Notes: generated by a model from the sequence alone, not told the origin. DNA of 64,000 bases from Silvimonas amylolytica (GCF_014645555.1 NZ_BMLY01000002.1:62001-126000); one strand, 5' to 3'; positions 35,392 through 44,505 are shown, numbered from the stretch's first letter. Numbers and translations are program-made.

Positions 35392-37029
35392 TCAAACCTT
35401 GACCGAACCGAACCAGCCGCCCCAGGCGCCCAAGGTCAGCGTGTTGCCGTTCAGGGTCGCGCCGGTCAGGCCGTGGCCGGCCAGTTCTGTCGCGGCCTTC
35501 GGCAGTTCAAACGTGGTATCGGTAGCGCTCAGGTTGAATACGGCGACGATGGTCTGGCCGTCCTGGCTACGCGTGAAGGCGAGTATCGGTTCTGCACTTT
35601 TCAGGAACGTGATGTCGCCCGTGATCAGCGCGGGTTGGGTTTTACGCCAGTGCAGGATACGGCGGTAGGCATTGAGCGTGGAATCACTGTTCGGCTCTTG
35701 CGTATCTACGGCCAACGGCACATGCGGCGCCACGACCGGCAACCAGGTCTCAGCCTTGCTGAAACCCGCGTGCGGCGCATTGTGTTGCCATGGCATCGGA
35801 GTACGGCAACCGTCGCGGCCCTTGAACTCTGGCCACATGGTGATGCCGTACGGGTCTTGCAATTGTTCAAACGTCAGTTGCGCTTCCGGCAGGCCCAGTT
35901 CTTCACCCTGATACAGGCAGGACGAACCACGCAATGCGGTTTCCATGGCGACGATCATCGGCGCAAAGCGCGGATGCGATGTGTCTTTGCCCCAGCGCGT
36001 GACCACGCGTACAGAGTCATGGTTGCCAGTCGTCCAGCAGCCCCAGCCATCCTTGATCTGCGCTTCCAGATCTTCGACCTGCTTGCGGATATGCGCGGCA
36101 CTGAAATCGGCGGTCAACAGATTGAAGCTGTAGGCCATATTCAGCTTGTCGCCGCCGTTGGTGTACTGCGCCATGATATCGATGCTGTTATCGTCACCGA
36201 CTTCGCCAACGCTCATTGCACCATATTGATCCAGCAACTTGCGGATGCGCTGCAGGAAGGCAACGTTTTCCGGCTGGGTCTTGTCGTGCAAATGCGCCTG
36301 ATAACCGTACGGGTTCTCTACGCTGACCGACGCGGTATCGCGCACGGTGGCCGGCGGGTTGCTGCGCAACTGCTGGTCGTGAAAGTGGTAGTTGCACGCG
36401 TCGAAACGGAAACCATCTACGCCGCGCTTCAGCCAGAACTCGATCTCGCCCAGGATGGCGTCTTGCACCTTGGGGTTATGGAAATTCAGATCCGGCTGGC
36501 TGGACAGGAAATTGTGCATGTAATACTGCAGGCGGCGGGTATCCCAGCGCCAGGACGGGCCACCGAAGATCGACAACCAGTTGTTCGGCGGGGTGCCATC
36601 AGCTTGAGGGTCAGCCCAGATGTACCAGTCGGCATGGTCGTTGGTGCGATCCTGGCGGCTGGCCTTGAACCAGGCGTGCTGGTCAGAGGTATGCGACAAA
36701 ACCTGATCGATGATGATCTTCAGACCCAGCGAATGCGCTTTGGCCAGCAGGCGGTCAAAGTCCTCCAGATTGCCGAACAGCGGGTCCACATCGCGGTAAT
36801 CAGACACGTCATAGCCAAAGTCCTTCATCGGGGACTTGAAGAACGGGCTGATCCAGACCGCATCAACGCCCAGACTGGCGATGTAGTCCAGGTGAGCGGT
36901 AATGCCATTCAGGTCGCCCACGCCGTCGCCGTTGCTATCGGCAAAGCTGCGCGGATAAACCTGATAAATGACAGCGCCACGCCACCAGGACGCGGATTGT
37001 TGGGCTTGTGCGATGGGTTGAGTGCTCAT
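35392..37029 (-). CDS. GH13 alpha-glucosidase
   Basis: A 545-residue cytosolic glycoside hydrolase of family 13 in the oligo-1,6-glucosidase/alpha-glucosidase group. The opening WWRGAVIYQVYPRSFADSNGDGVGDLNGI is diagnostic. The catalytic triad is D210 (GFRFDACNYH), E276 (MSVGEVGDDN) and D338 (TTGNHDSVR). It should split imported maltose or other alpha-glucosides to glucose. Promoter-proximal gene of the operon, followed by malK. The start is ATG 37029; upstream in-frame codons fall in the operator-bearing leader. Confidence 0.92.
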   Translation of the reverse strand: MSTQPIAQAQQSASWWRGAVIYQVYPRSFADSNGDGVGDLNGITAHLDYIASLGVDAVWISPFFKSPMKDFGYDVSDYRDVDPLFGNLEDFDRLLAKAHSLGLKIIIDQVLSHTSDQHAWFKASRQDRTNDHADWYIWADPQADGTPPNNWLSIFGGPSWRWDTRRLQYYMHNFLSSQPDLNFHNPKVQDAILGEIEFWLKRGVDGFRFDACNYHFHDQQLRSNPPATVRDTASVSVENPYGYQAHLHDKTQPENVAFLQRIRKLLDQYGAMSVGEVGDDNSIDIMAQYTNGGDKLNMAYSFNLLTADFSAAHIRKQVEDLEAQIKDGWGCWTTGNHDSVRVVTRWGKDTSHPRFAPMIVAMETALRGSSCLYQGEELGLPEAQLTFEQLQDPYGITMWPEFKGRDGCRTPMPWQHNAPHAGFSKAETWLPVVAPHVPLAVDTQEPNSDSTLNAYRRILHWRKTQPALITGDITFLKSAEPILAFTRSQDGQTIVAVFNLSATDTTFELPKAATELAGHGLTGATLNGNTLTLGAWGGWFGSVKV

Positions 37030-37201
37030 TTTTCGATCTTCTTGCAGGGTCACTGACCAAAACGTCCTGCCAGATGTTTGGGTCAATGGCACTTGTGTTG
37101 CGTTGATTGAATCCACTACAGCGTGGATCACCCGGATTGCTGGCTATGTTATAAACCCCGCCCTGCCCGTTTGCTGAGCCTGACCCCGTTTTGCAACCCC
37201 A

Positions 37202-37217
37202 TTCAAACCGGTTTGAA
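37202..37217. promoter_or_regulatory. LacI-family operator, proximal copy
   Basis: TTCAAACCGGTTTGAA, a perfect palindrome with the central CG step typical of LacI/GalR-family operators. It lies about 60 bp downstream of the putative -10. Confidence 0.85.
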
Positions 37218-37290
37218 AACCATTGGAACGCATCTTAATCCCGCACGCGGGTGGATCGAAACTCCGGTAAATCACTTACTATAGTCAAAA

Positions 37291-37306
37291 TTCAAACCGG
37301 TTTGAA
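37291..37306. promoter_or_regulatory. LacI-family operator, distal copy
   Basis: The same 16-bp palindrome TTCAAACCGGTTTGAA, 89 bp from its twin and covering the -35 region of the putative minus-strand promoter, a position suited to repression. Confidence 0.85.
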
Positions 37307-37406
37307 ACGACAAACCCAACAATCAAGCCGTAGTGACGACGATCGGCACTACCTGGTTATTGCTGAAAAAAGCGTCAAACGGTGGTGTGGATGTCGCTGA
37401 AATGCA

Positions 37407-38420
37407 TCAACTGCGTGGCGGCAGGTCAGTGTTACCGCTGACCAGTTCCGGCTTCCACAACGCCGTGAGCGCCTGCGGATCATGGCCAGCCAGACTGCCC
37501 AGCATCAGATCCGCCAGCGTACGGCCAGCCTGGCGGGCACGCGGTTGCATCACCGCGCTGACTGTCATGCTGTCGGCCAGCAAGGTGGGCAAGCCACCAA
37601 AGACAATCACGGAGATGTCTTCGCCCGGATGCAAGCCGCTCTGACGCAGCGCGCTCATCACCCCAACCGCAGAGACGTTGTTATCCACAACGACGGCGGT
37701 GGGCCGCTGCGGCATGGCCAGCAGGCGATTCATGGCTGCAGCGCCTTCGGCGGGTGAAAGCCCGCAAGAAATCATGAATTCCGGTTCGACCGCGACACCA
37801 CCTGCGTTCAAACCAACGAGATAACCCATGCGTCGTTGCGCGGCGAAGTTGAGCGAGAGCGGCGCGCTGATCAGCGCAATGTGCTGATGGCCCAGTTCTG
37901 TTAACCGGTCTACCGCCAGGCGCATGCCATATTCGTTGTCGTAATCGAACCAGGCATATGGCTTGGCGAGTTCACTGCGCCCGTGCGCGACAAAAGGGAA
38001 GTTACGTTCTTGCAGGTACTTCAGACGCGGATCATCCACCTGCGTACGCGCGACAATCAAACCATCCACCCGCCCGCCAGACACCACGCGCTGATAGGTT
38101 TCCAGCTCGTTTTCCTGCGCGGCAGAGACAATCACCAGATCCATGGCCGCTTCACCCAGGCGTTCGGTAATCCCGGCGATGATGTCCAGAAATACCGGAT
38201 CACCCAGATCAGAGGGCTCAAACGGGTAGATGATGCCAATGCTGTCTGTCTTGCCCGTGGCCAGCCGGCGGGCGACAGTGTTGGCGCGATACCCCAACCG
38301 TGCTGCCGCTTCAACCACACGTTCACGCGTTTCAGCATTGACCTCCGGGAACCCGTTCAGCGCGCGGCTGACTGTGGTGGGCGATAACTGGAGGTGAGCA
38401 GCAAGTTCTCTAAGGTTCAT
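37407..38420 (-). CDS. LacI-family regulator of alpha-glucoside use
   Basis: A 337-residue regulator with the N-terminal helix-turn-helix and hinge (NLRELAAHLQLSPTTVSRALNGFPEVNAETRERVVEAAARLGYRANTVARRLATGKT) and a periplasmic-binding-protein-like sugar domain (IGIIYPFEPSD, RVDGLIVARTQ, AVVVDNNVSAVGVMSAL). It lies directly upstream of, and in the same direction as, the glucosidase-malKEFG genes, with two copies of a LacI-type operator between. It is therefore almost certainly their repressor, released by an imported sugar. It resembles AglR/MalR proteins, but I do not assign a symbol. Confidence 0.9.
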   Translation of the reverse strand: MNLRELAAHLQLSPTTVSRALNGFPEVNAETRERVVEAAARLGYRANTVARRLATGKTDSIGIIYPFEPSDLGDPVFLDIIAGITERLGEAAMDLVIVSAAQENELETYQRVVSGGRVDGLIVARTQVDDPRLKYLQERNFPFVAHGRSELAKPYAWFDYDNEYGMRLAVDRLTELGHQHIALISAPLSLNFAAQRRMGYLVGLNAGGVAVEPEFMISCGLSPAEGAAAMNRLLAMPQRPTAVVVDNNVSAVGVMSALRQSGLHPGEDISVIVFGGLPTLLADSMTVSAVMQPRARQAGRTLADLMLGSLAGHDPQALTALWKPELVSGNTDLPPRS

Positions 38421-38564
38421 GAGCGGGTCTGGGTTGGCGTGTCAGCAGATTCTAGTTCAGGCGGCAGTGTTTTGGTGAAAGCCGCCTGGGCGCTTTTTGA
38501 GAACGATTTCAAAATGCGATTGTGCGTGACATGCCATGACCCGGTAATCAGGTAAACGCCGAAT

Positions 38565-38591
38565 GAAAAAGGCCAGCACCGGGCTGGCCTT
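38565..38591 (-). terminator. Intrinsic terminator after the NTF2-like gene
   Basis: Minus strand: AAGGCCAGC-CCGGT-GCTGGCCTT followed by TTTTCATT. Confidence 0.8.
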
Positions 38592-38608
38592 GACCTCAAC
38601 TGAAGCAC

Positions 38609-39187
38609 TTAGCCGCGTAACCATGCCCCGGCTTTGTCTTTGAGTTCTTTTTCCTTGTCGCTGCCATGCGTCGCCATGATGTTCTCGACCGGAAACCCGC
38701 TCTTGTCCAGCAAATACGCCAGCGCCGCGTACTCCCGTGGGTAACGGTCCAGCGTGGCCAGGTCAATCTCAACCACGCCGCGCGGAAAGTTGAATGTCCC
38801 CAGGTCATAAATGGCATGGCGCTGGACAATCCCCCACACGCCGTCGCGCTGCTCTACCTGATCGTAAAAGCGTGAATAGCAGGTGCAACCCAGCCCCAGT
38901 TTGACGTTTTCACCCAAGATCAGTGCATTGGTTTCAACGATGGCCCGGTTGCCATGAAAGGTGACCGTGGGCGCGGCGACCACGTGTTTGGTGCGCAGAT
39001 CAGACTTGCCCATGCGGGCTGAAGCGTCGACAAAGTCGCTGGCCAGGCCATCAAACCAGGTGATTTCAATGCGGCCATCGGCGTGAAACAAGCCGCGCAG
39101 TTTGTCCCACTGACCCAGGTCGCGGAACATCCAGCCGGTCATCAAGTCTGCGATGGCCTGCCGGTCGGCCAAACGTGCTGTATCCAT
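38609..39187 (-). CDS. NTF2/SnoaL-like domain protein
   Basis: A 192-residue protein with an NTF2-like (SnoaL_4-type) fold: an N-terminal helix ADRQAIADLMTGWMFRDLGQWDKLRGLFHADGRIEITWFDG, then strands such as TKHVVAAPTVTFHGNRAIVETNALIL and CYSRFYDQVEQRDGVWGIVQRHAIYDLG. The fold hosts dehydratases, isomerases and ring-hydroxylating oxygenase beta subunits; substrate unknown. The ATG at 39187 has GGAG before it. It is divergent from a LysR regulator, its likely controller. Confidence 0.75.
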   Translation of the reverse strand: MDTARLADRQAIADLMTGWMFRDLGQWDKLRGLFHADGRIEITWFDGLASDFVDASARMGKSDLRTKHVVAAPTVTFHGNRAIVETNALILGENVKLGLGCTCYSRFYDQVEQRDGVWGIVQRHAIYDLGTFNFPRGVVEIDLATLDRYPREYAALAYLLDKSGFPVENIMATHGSDKEKELKDKAGAWLRG

Positions 39188-39273
39188 GGTGAACTCCTTG
39201 TGTGCTTTGCAACGCCTTTCTGGCATCACTTCATGCACTTAGCATGGACCAGGTTTGCACGAAATAAAAATAG

Positions 39274-39297
39274 ATTGATATGATCCATCAATCATAT
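39274..39297. promoter_or_regulatory. Overlapping LysR-type operator dyads
   Basis: Two interleaved inverted repeats: ATTGAT-N7-ATCAAT (39274-39292, fitting T-N11-A) and ATATGAT-N6-ATCATAT (39278-39297). They end 20 bp before the LysR gene start, in the shared divergent region. Confidence 0.6.
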
Positions 39298-39316
39298 TTT
39301 CTGATCGACGCTCTTC

Positions 39317-40222
39317 ATGGAACTACGGCACCTGCGTTACTTTGTAGCAGTGGCAGAAGAAGGCCATTTCGGTCGCGCGGCAGAGCGGCTGCATATTGTG
39401 CAACCGGCACTCAGCATGCAGATCAAGGCACTGGAAGAAGAACTGGGCGGACCCTTGTTCGTGCGCACCAGCCGGATGGTTACGCTCACAGCGGCCGGAT
39501 CGGCATTGTTGATTGAAGCGCGCCGCACTCTGGAACAGGCCGAACGGGCACGTGCGACGGTGACGAAATCACTTCGGGGCGATCTGGGCTCGGTACGCAT
39601 TGGCTTTGCCGGCAATGCTGTGTTCAGCGGGCAACTCACCGCTGATCTGCACCGGTTTCATCGCGCACACCCCACGGCACAACTTGAGGTCGTGGAAGTA
39701 CCCCCGCAAGCACAGGTCGAGTCCTTGCTGGCCGGGCGTATTGATGTCGCCTATTGCCCGGATCACGGCGGCGGACTGATCTCGCCGGCGCTGAATGTCG
39801 CGCAGATTGGCGAGTGGCCCTTGCTGGCGGCCATGGCGACAGATCACCCCCTGACCAGTCGCGTACATATCGGTTTGTCTGACATTGCCGCCGAACCGCT
39901 CATTGTCTACAGCGCAGATGAAAGCAACGACATGCTCAACGTACTGCGGGCGGAGTTCGGACGCGAACCCGTTATCGCCCATCGCGCCAGCAACACGCTC
40001 AGCGTGGTGGCGCTGGCTGCGGCCGGATTGGGCGTGGCTTTGGTGCCGGCCTCATTGGCAGACATTGCCATGCCCGGCATCACTTATCGCCACGTGATGC
40101 ACCCGGAATTGTCAGCACGGCTGGTGCGAATCAGCCGTCGTGATGAAACCACCGGCGCCGTGCTGGCCTATCTGGCACTGGCGGACACGCCGCCCAATGA
40201 ATCGGCGTGGGAAGAGGACTGA
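39317..40222 (+). CDS. LysR-family transcriptional regulator
   Basis: A 301-residue LysR regulator. The N-terminal winged helix is MELRHLRYFVAVAEEGHFGRAAERLHIVQPALSMQIKALEEELGGPLFVR. The effector domain runs from about residue 90 (RGDLGSVRIGFAGNAV) to the end. It belongs to the group opening MELRHLRYF, as in BenM/CatM-like proteins, so an aromatic or small organic acid effector is possible. Divergent from the NTF2-like gene, with overlapping dyads between. The C-terminal neighbour is the convergent RES toxin gene. Confidence 0.92.
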   Translation: MELRHLRYFVAVAEEGHFGRAAERLHIVQPALSMQIKALEEELGGPLFVRTSRMVTLTAAGSALLIEARRTLEQAERARATVTKSLRGDLGSVRIGFAGNAVFSGQLTADLHRFHRAHPTAQLEVVEVPPQAQVESLLAGRIDVAYCPDHGGGLISPALNVAQIGEWPLLAAMATDHPLTSRVHIGLSDIAAEPLIVYSADESNDMLNVLRAEFGREPVIAHRASNTLSVVALAAAGLGVALVPASLADIAMPGITYRHVMHPELSARLVRISRRDETTGAVLAYLALADTPPNESAWEED

Positions 40223-40229
40223 ACAATAC

Positions 40230-40928
40230 TTAGTCGAACCGAAACGCGATGGTCTCTTCACCACGCCGGAACAGGACATTAGGGCCCTGCAGCGTCAAAT
40301 GCCATTCCTCGCTGGCCAGCGGTTTGCGCCGTTTAAAGGCGCGCACATTCACCACCGCCACGTTGATGCCATGGTCCGGGTCGCGCACGGATTCATACAA
40401 GATCAGATCGACATTGCCCGCTTCACGCGCAGCGCTACCCAGTTCATGCGTGGGAGCGTAGTTGTCGGGTTGGTTCCACAATTCGGCGTGATCACTGAAC
40501 GGCGGCTTAAGCAGGTCAATGGCTTTACCGGCCACGCTGATCTGAAATAGCGTGCGGGCCAGCGTGACGTGGGTATCGCGCAAGCCTTCGGAGGCGCGGT
40601 TGAAGCGGTGTTGCCAGTAGCCGGATTCAGCCATGGCCGTCACCTTGTTATTGGCTGCGTACAACATGCCTAGCGCACCTGGCCGCACAAAGCGGCTGCC
40701 ATTGGGCGGATGCGCCGGATAACGGAATGGCGTTGCCAGCAAATAATGCAACTTGCTGGCCTCGGCCGGTAACGGTGGCTTGTTGTCGTCCAGAATGGAC
40801 TCCAGCAACGCTTGCTCGTCCGGGTCGTTATCGACTAGCGCCAGCGTGGCGACTTCCCGTTGGGTTTCGACCGAACGCCAGGGCTTGAGGGTGACTTCTG
40901 CGTTAAATGCGGCCGCGCATGGAATCAA
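40230..40928 (-). CDS. RES-domain toxin (NAD+-degrading)
   Basis: A 232-residue RES-domain protein. The family is named for conserved Arg, Glu and Ser; candidates are the Arg of GSRFVRPG, the Glu of TAMAESG and the Ser of LILYESVRDP. Characterised RES toxins (MbcT, Res) deplete NAD+. Start is uncertain: a TTG at 40928 gives an AGGG ribosome site seven bases upstream and a 26-base overlap with the antitoxin gene, in another frame. Overlap and order (antitoxin first) are typical of type II modules. Confidence 0.85.
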   Translation of the reverse strand: MIPCAAAFNAEVTLKPWRSVETQREVATLALVDNDPDEQALLESILDDNKPPLPAEASKLHYLLATPFRYPAHPPNGSRFVRPGALGMLYAANNKVTAMAESGYWQHRFNRASEGLRDTHVTLARTLFQISVAGKAIDLLKPPFSDHAELWNQPDNYAPTHELGSAAREAGNVDLILYESVRDPDHGINVAVVNVRAFKRRKPLASEEWHLTLQGPNVLFRRGEETIAFRFD

Positions 40929-41280
40929 GATAAATCCCTACCTGGAACAGACCCGCCGCGCCACGGCGCAAGATGTCGGACGGCACACCGCCCAGATCGG
41001 TGTTGGGCGAATGCATCCAGCGACGAATCAGGTCTTCCTGTCCGCCCAGAATGCTCGACAGCGAGCGATACACGCGGATCAGCGCCAGCGCGACATCCCA
41101 TTCCGGGCGGTGAATGTTGAGTTCGTACTGGCCGTGCACCATACGGCTGACACTGGCGCCCGACAAACCCAGCAAACGGCCCAGGTCAGATTGGCGGAAA
41201 TCCAGCTTCTCAGCCGTGCGCACCACGGCCCGCGTCACCACGGCTTCTTCTTGCGGTGTCGGTTTTTGCAGAGCGGTCAT
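40903..41280 (-). CDS. Xre/MbcA/ParS-type antitoxin (DUF2384)
   Basis: A 125-residue antitoxin. The N-terminal helix-turn-helix contains LDFRQSDLGRLLGLSGASVSRMVHGQY. The C-terminal DUF2384 region is WMHSPNTDLGGVPSDILRRGAAGLFQVGIYLDSMRGRI, the part that plugs the RES toxin active site in known complexes. The ATG at 41280 has GGAG six bases upstream. It is first in the pair and should autoregulate through the dyad at 41302-41325. Confidence 0.88.
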   Translation of the reverse strand: MTALQKPTPQEEAVVTRAVVRTAEKLDFRQSDLGRLLGLSGASVSRMVHGQYELNIHRPEWDVALALIRVYRSLSSILGGQEDLIRRWMHSPNTDLGGVPSDILRRGAAGLFQVGIYLDSMRGRI

Positions 41281-41301
41281 GGCGGATCTCCTTTTTCTAC
41301 T

Positions 41302-41325
41302 GAAAATATACCACGATTTATTTTC
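41302..41325. promoter_or_regulatory. Candidate Xre autoregulatory operator
   Basis: Perfect dyad GAAAATA-N10-TATTTTC, 22-45 bases upstream of the antitoxin start, in a markedly AT-rich patch that should also hold the -10. Confidence 0.5.
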
Positions 41326-41475
41326 CAAAGAAAAATCCTGCCGGTTGAGCGGCAAGGGTTTTCATCATCACGCCAAGGCTTGGCACAGCACATGGTGCGA
41401 ATGGGGCAGACCGGGGTCTGCCCTGAGTCGGCTTATATCTCGTGCAAACCAACATTGCCACGGCGCCAGGCGCAA

Positions 41476-43038
41476 TCAGTGGCCACCACCGCCTGAACCG
41501 GCACTGTTGGTAAACGGCGGCTTGGCGAACCACACCACGACGACCAGCGACAGGAAAATCACCCCCAACAACCAGAACACTTCTTTGGTCGCGATCATGA
41601 ACGCCTGCTGGCTGATCACTTGATCAATCTGCGCATAGGCTGTCTGACCAGCAATACCCAGGTCTTGCAGCTTGTTCAGGTAATCCGTCGTCGCCGGGCT
41701 GGCGCTGGTGATGTTCTCAGTGAGACGGGCGTGGCTAAAGGTCTGCCGACGGTCCCACAAGAACACGGCAATCGCCGTCGCGAAGCTACCGGAAATGGTC
41801 CGGAAGAAATTCGACAACCCGGATGCGGACGCCATCTGCCCACCCGTGAGGCCAGCCAGAATGATCTGGTTGATCGGGATAAAGAAACACGCAATGGCGA
41901 TACCCTGGGCAAACCGCGCCAGCGCGATATAGCCAAAGTTGGTTTCCAGCGTGAAGCCCGAGTACCAGAACATGGTCGCAGCAAACGTCGCAAAGGCGAC
42001 CGACGACACCATCCGCAGGTTCAGTTTGGTGATGTTCTTGCCAATGATTGGCGACAAGAACAGCGCCAGCACCCCACCCGGCGCAGTGGCAATACCGGCC
42101 CACGTGGCGTTGTAACCCATCACGGTTTGCAACCACAGCGGGAACAACACGGTCGAGCCAAAGAAGCAGAACATGCCCAGCGACAACACAATCACACCGA
42201 TACGGAAGTTGTGCCGCTTCAAGAGCGTCAGATCCACAATGGGGTGCTCATCCGTCAGCTCCCACGCCACAAAGTAGCTGATTGCCAGCGTGGCAATCAC
42301 GGCCAAGGTGACGATGAACGTGGAGTTGAACCAGTCCAGATCGTTACCGTTATCCAGCATCATTTGCAGGCTACCTACACCCAGCACCAGCAAGATCAGG
42401 CCGACCACGTCGATCGGCTTTTTGACGGTCGGGGTTTCGCGATGCTTGAGCAACTGCCAGGACGCAATGCCAGCAACAATGCCGATCGGTACGTTGATGT
42501 AGAAAATCCACGGCCAGCTGTACTGGTCAGTGATGAAACCACCCAGTAGCGGGCCAAAGATCGGCGCCACAATCACGGTCATGGACCACAGCGCCAGCGC
42601 AACGCCTTTTTTCTCAGGCGGGTAGTTGTTCAGCAACAGCGTTTGCGACAGCGGCACCATCGGACCGGAGACCAGACCTTGCAGAAAGCGGAACGCCACC
42701 AGCATGGGCAGGCTGTTGGCCAGACCACACATGATGGACATCAGCGTGAACAGCAACACCGACATCGAAAAGCATTTGACCTGCCCAAAGCGCCCGGCCA
42801 GCCAGCCGGTCAGTGGCACGGCAATCGCCGCTGCCAGACCGTAAGAGCTGATCGCCCAGGTCCCCTGGTTAGCCGCCACCGCCAGATCACCGGCAATGTG
42901 CGGCACGGACACGTTCACAATGGTCGTGTCCAGAATTTCCATGAACGTGGCGAAAGACAACGCCACGGTCATCATGCCCAGTTTGCCGCCGTGCAAGGGC
43001 GCCGGGCTGGGTGCAACCGCCTGAGTACTGGCAGTCAT
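41476..43038 (-). CDS. EmrB/QacA-type MFS drug exporter (DHA2)
   Basis: A 520-residue proton-driven exporter with 14 predicted helices. Family markers are FATFMEILDTTIVNVSVPHIAGDL in helix 1, the loop GWLAGRFGQVKCF and the helix-5 motif RFLQGLVSGPMVPLSQTLLL. It works with the EmrA-like adaptor and the NodT-like outer-membrane factor upstream as a tripartite pump from cytoplasm to outside. Last gene of the marR operon; 234 bp separate it from the adaptor gene. Confidence 0.92.
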   Translation of the reverse strand: MTASTQAVAPSPAPLHGGKLGMMTVALSFATFMEILDTTIVNVSVPHIAGDLAVAANQGTWAISSYGLAAAIAVPLTGWLAGRFGQVKCFSMSVLLFTLMSIMCGLANSLPMLVAFRFLQGLVSGPMVPLSQTLLLNNYPPEKKGVALALWSMTVIVAPIFGPLLGGFITDQYSWPWIFYINVPIGIVAGIASWQLLKHRETPTVKKPIDVVGLILLVLGVGSLQMMLDNGNDLDWFNSTFIVTLAVIATLAISYFVAWELTDEHPIVDLTLLKRHNFRIGVIVLSLGMFCFFGSTVLFPLWLQTVMGYNATWAGIATAPGGVLALFLSPIIGKNITKLNLRMVSSVAFATFAATMFWYSGFTLETNFGYIALARFAQGIAIACFFIPINQIILAGLTGGQMASASGLSNFFRTISGSFATAIAVFLWDRRQTFSHARLTENITSASPATTDYLNKLQDLGIAGQTAYAQIDQVISQQAFMIATKEVFWLLGVIFLSLVVVVWFAKPPFTNSAGSGGGGH

Positions 43039-43272
43039 GATTACCCTCCAGACGGAGTTTGCCCCTCATGGCCGCACACACGGCGGCCATGATGTGCTAT
43101 TGGATAACGGTGAGAATCCACCTGTTTTCGCGGCTGACAACACGGCGCACAAATGGCCAGCGCAGTGGCTCGGGCACAAGCGCGCACAGTGCCATCAGCA
43201 CTGCCAGCCCGGTCCACGATCCGACCTGCTTCCCGTTCAGGGAAGTGGCCGCGTGGTGGTCAGCGTTGCAAA

Positions 43273-44439
43273 TCACTTGCCCAGGTTCTTGTGCACAATG
43301 CTGTCAGCCAGCTTGTCGGCTTCCTGCATCGGTTGGGTAAAGGCTTCTGTGCTGAACAATGGCTTGTTTTCCGGCGCAGCAGACAGCACGGCACCGTCAC
43401 GGTTGTGGGTATCCACATCTACCACCATCGACAAACCGACGCGCAGTGGGTGTTCTGCCAGGTCTTTCTTGTCCAGTTCAATACGTACCGGTACGCGCTG
43501 GACCACTTTGATCCAGTTACCGGTGGCGTTTTGTGCCGGCAGCAGGCTGAATGCACTACCCGTACCAGCGCCCAGACCGACTACCTTGCCGCTGTATTCC
43601 ACCTTGCCGCCGTAGATATCGGCAGTCAGTTTAGCCGGCTGACCAATGCGGATATTGCGCAGTTCGGATTCCTTGAAGTTGGCATCGACCCACACTTGAT
43701 CCAGCGGCACGATGGACAACAGCGATTGCCCCGGGGTGATGCGAGCGCCGACTTGCACGCCACGCTTGGCCACATAACCGGAAGCCGGCGCGACGATCGC
43801 ATTGCGTTGTACAGAGAGCCAGGCCTGTTCAAAGTTGGCACGGGCGCGCAGCACGGTCGGGTTGTTGGGGATATCTACGCCATCAATAGCTGCATGTGCG
43901 GCGGCAGCTTGTTTCTCGGCCACATCCAGCGCGGCCTTGGCGTTCTCGACCGAGTCTTTGGCGTGAGAGACTTCTTCGCTCGACACCGTATGATCTGCCG
44001 CCAGCGGTGCACGGCGATTCAGGTCATCTTGCGCCCGGGCAAGGTCAATCTTGCGTTGGGCCAGCGCTGCGTCATATTGCGCGGCGTTGGCATATTGCTG
44101 GCGCAACTGGCGCACAGAGTCGCCCAGGGCCGCTTCGGCCTGGGCCAGCGCCACCTTGGCGTCAACCGGGTCCAGCTTCACCAGTTCTTCACCCGCTTTC
44201 ACAAACTGGGTTTCGTCGGCGCGGATTTCAGTCACAGTGCCCGTGACCTGGCTGGTCAGCGTGACCAGATTGCCGCCGACGTAGGCGTTGTCGGTTTCTT
44301 CACGTTGCGACAGCACGGTCGCGTAATAGATGCCATAGCCAATGCCTGCCAGCACAAATACGGTAGTCAGGATCGCCATCACCGGCTTGCGGCGTTTTTG
44401 CTGCTCTGCCGGTTGGGCTGCGTTGGTTTCGGTGGTCAT
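43273..44439 (-). CDS. EmrA/HlyD-family membrane fusion protein
   Basis: A 388-residue periplasmic adaptor. One N-terminal membrane helix (residues about 20-42, AILTTVFVLAGIGYGIYYA) is followed by a lipoyl half-motif (DNAYVGGNLVTLTSQVTGTVTEIRADETQFVKAGEELVKLD), a long coiled coil (about 85-195), the second lipoyl half (IVAPASGYVAKRGVQVGARITPGQSLLSIVPLDQVWVDANFKE) and a beta-barrel. This is the EmrA architecture. ATG 44439 is chosen over a TTG two codons upstream. Confidence 0.92.
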   Translation of the reverse strand: MTTETNAAQPAEQQKRRKPVMAILTTVFVLAGIGYGIYYATVLSQREETDNAYVGGNLVTLTSQVTGTVTEIRADETQFVKAGEELVKLDPVDAKVALAQAEAALGDSVRQLRQQYANAAQYDAALAQRKIDLARAQDDLNRRAPLAADHTVSSEEVSHAKDSVENAKAALDVAEKQAAAAHAAIDGVDIPNNPTVLRARANFEQAWLSVQRNAIVAPASGYVAKRGVQVGARITPGQSLLSIVPLDQVWVDANFKESELRNIRIGQPAKLTADIYGGKVEYSGKVVGLGAGTGSAFSLLPAQNATGNWIKVVQRVPVRIELDKKDLAEHPLRVGLSMVVDVDTHNRDGAVLSAAPENKPLFSTEAFTQPMQEADKLADSIVHKNLGK

Positions 44440-44505
44440 TTGCAAATATCTCCGGATTCGAATTCTTTTCGGTTTACCAGGCCGGCGCTCAGGCCGGCCC
44501 TGTCA

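Larger units (their letters stand above)
37030..37406. other. Control region of the alpha-glucoside operon
   Basis: A 377-bp gap without a gene. It contains two identical 16-bp palindromes (37202-37217 and 37291-37306) and a TATAGT -10-like hexamer on the minus strand (37278-37283) just downstream of the distal palindrome. The region between the proximal palindrome and the glucosidase start would be leader. Confidence 0.7.

Noticed and set aside
35074-37056. A 660-codon plus-strand frame opposite the glucosidase and malK start.
   Set aside because: Shadow of the GH13 gene, whose catalytic motifs are unmistakable on the other strand. Long antisense frames are common in GC-rich DNA.
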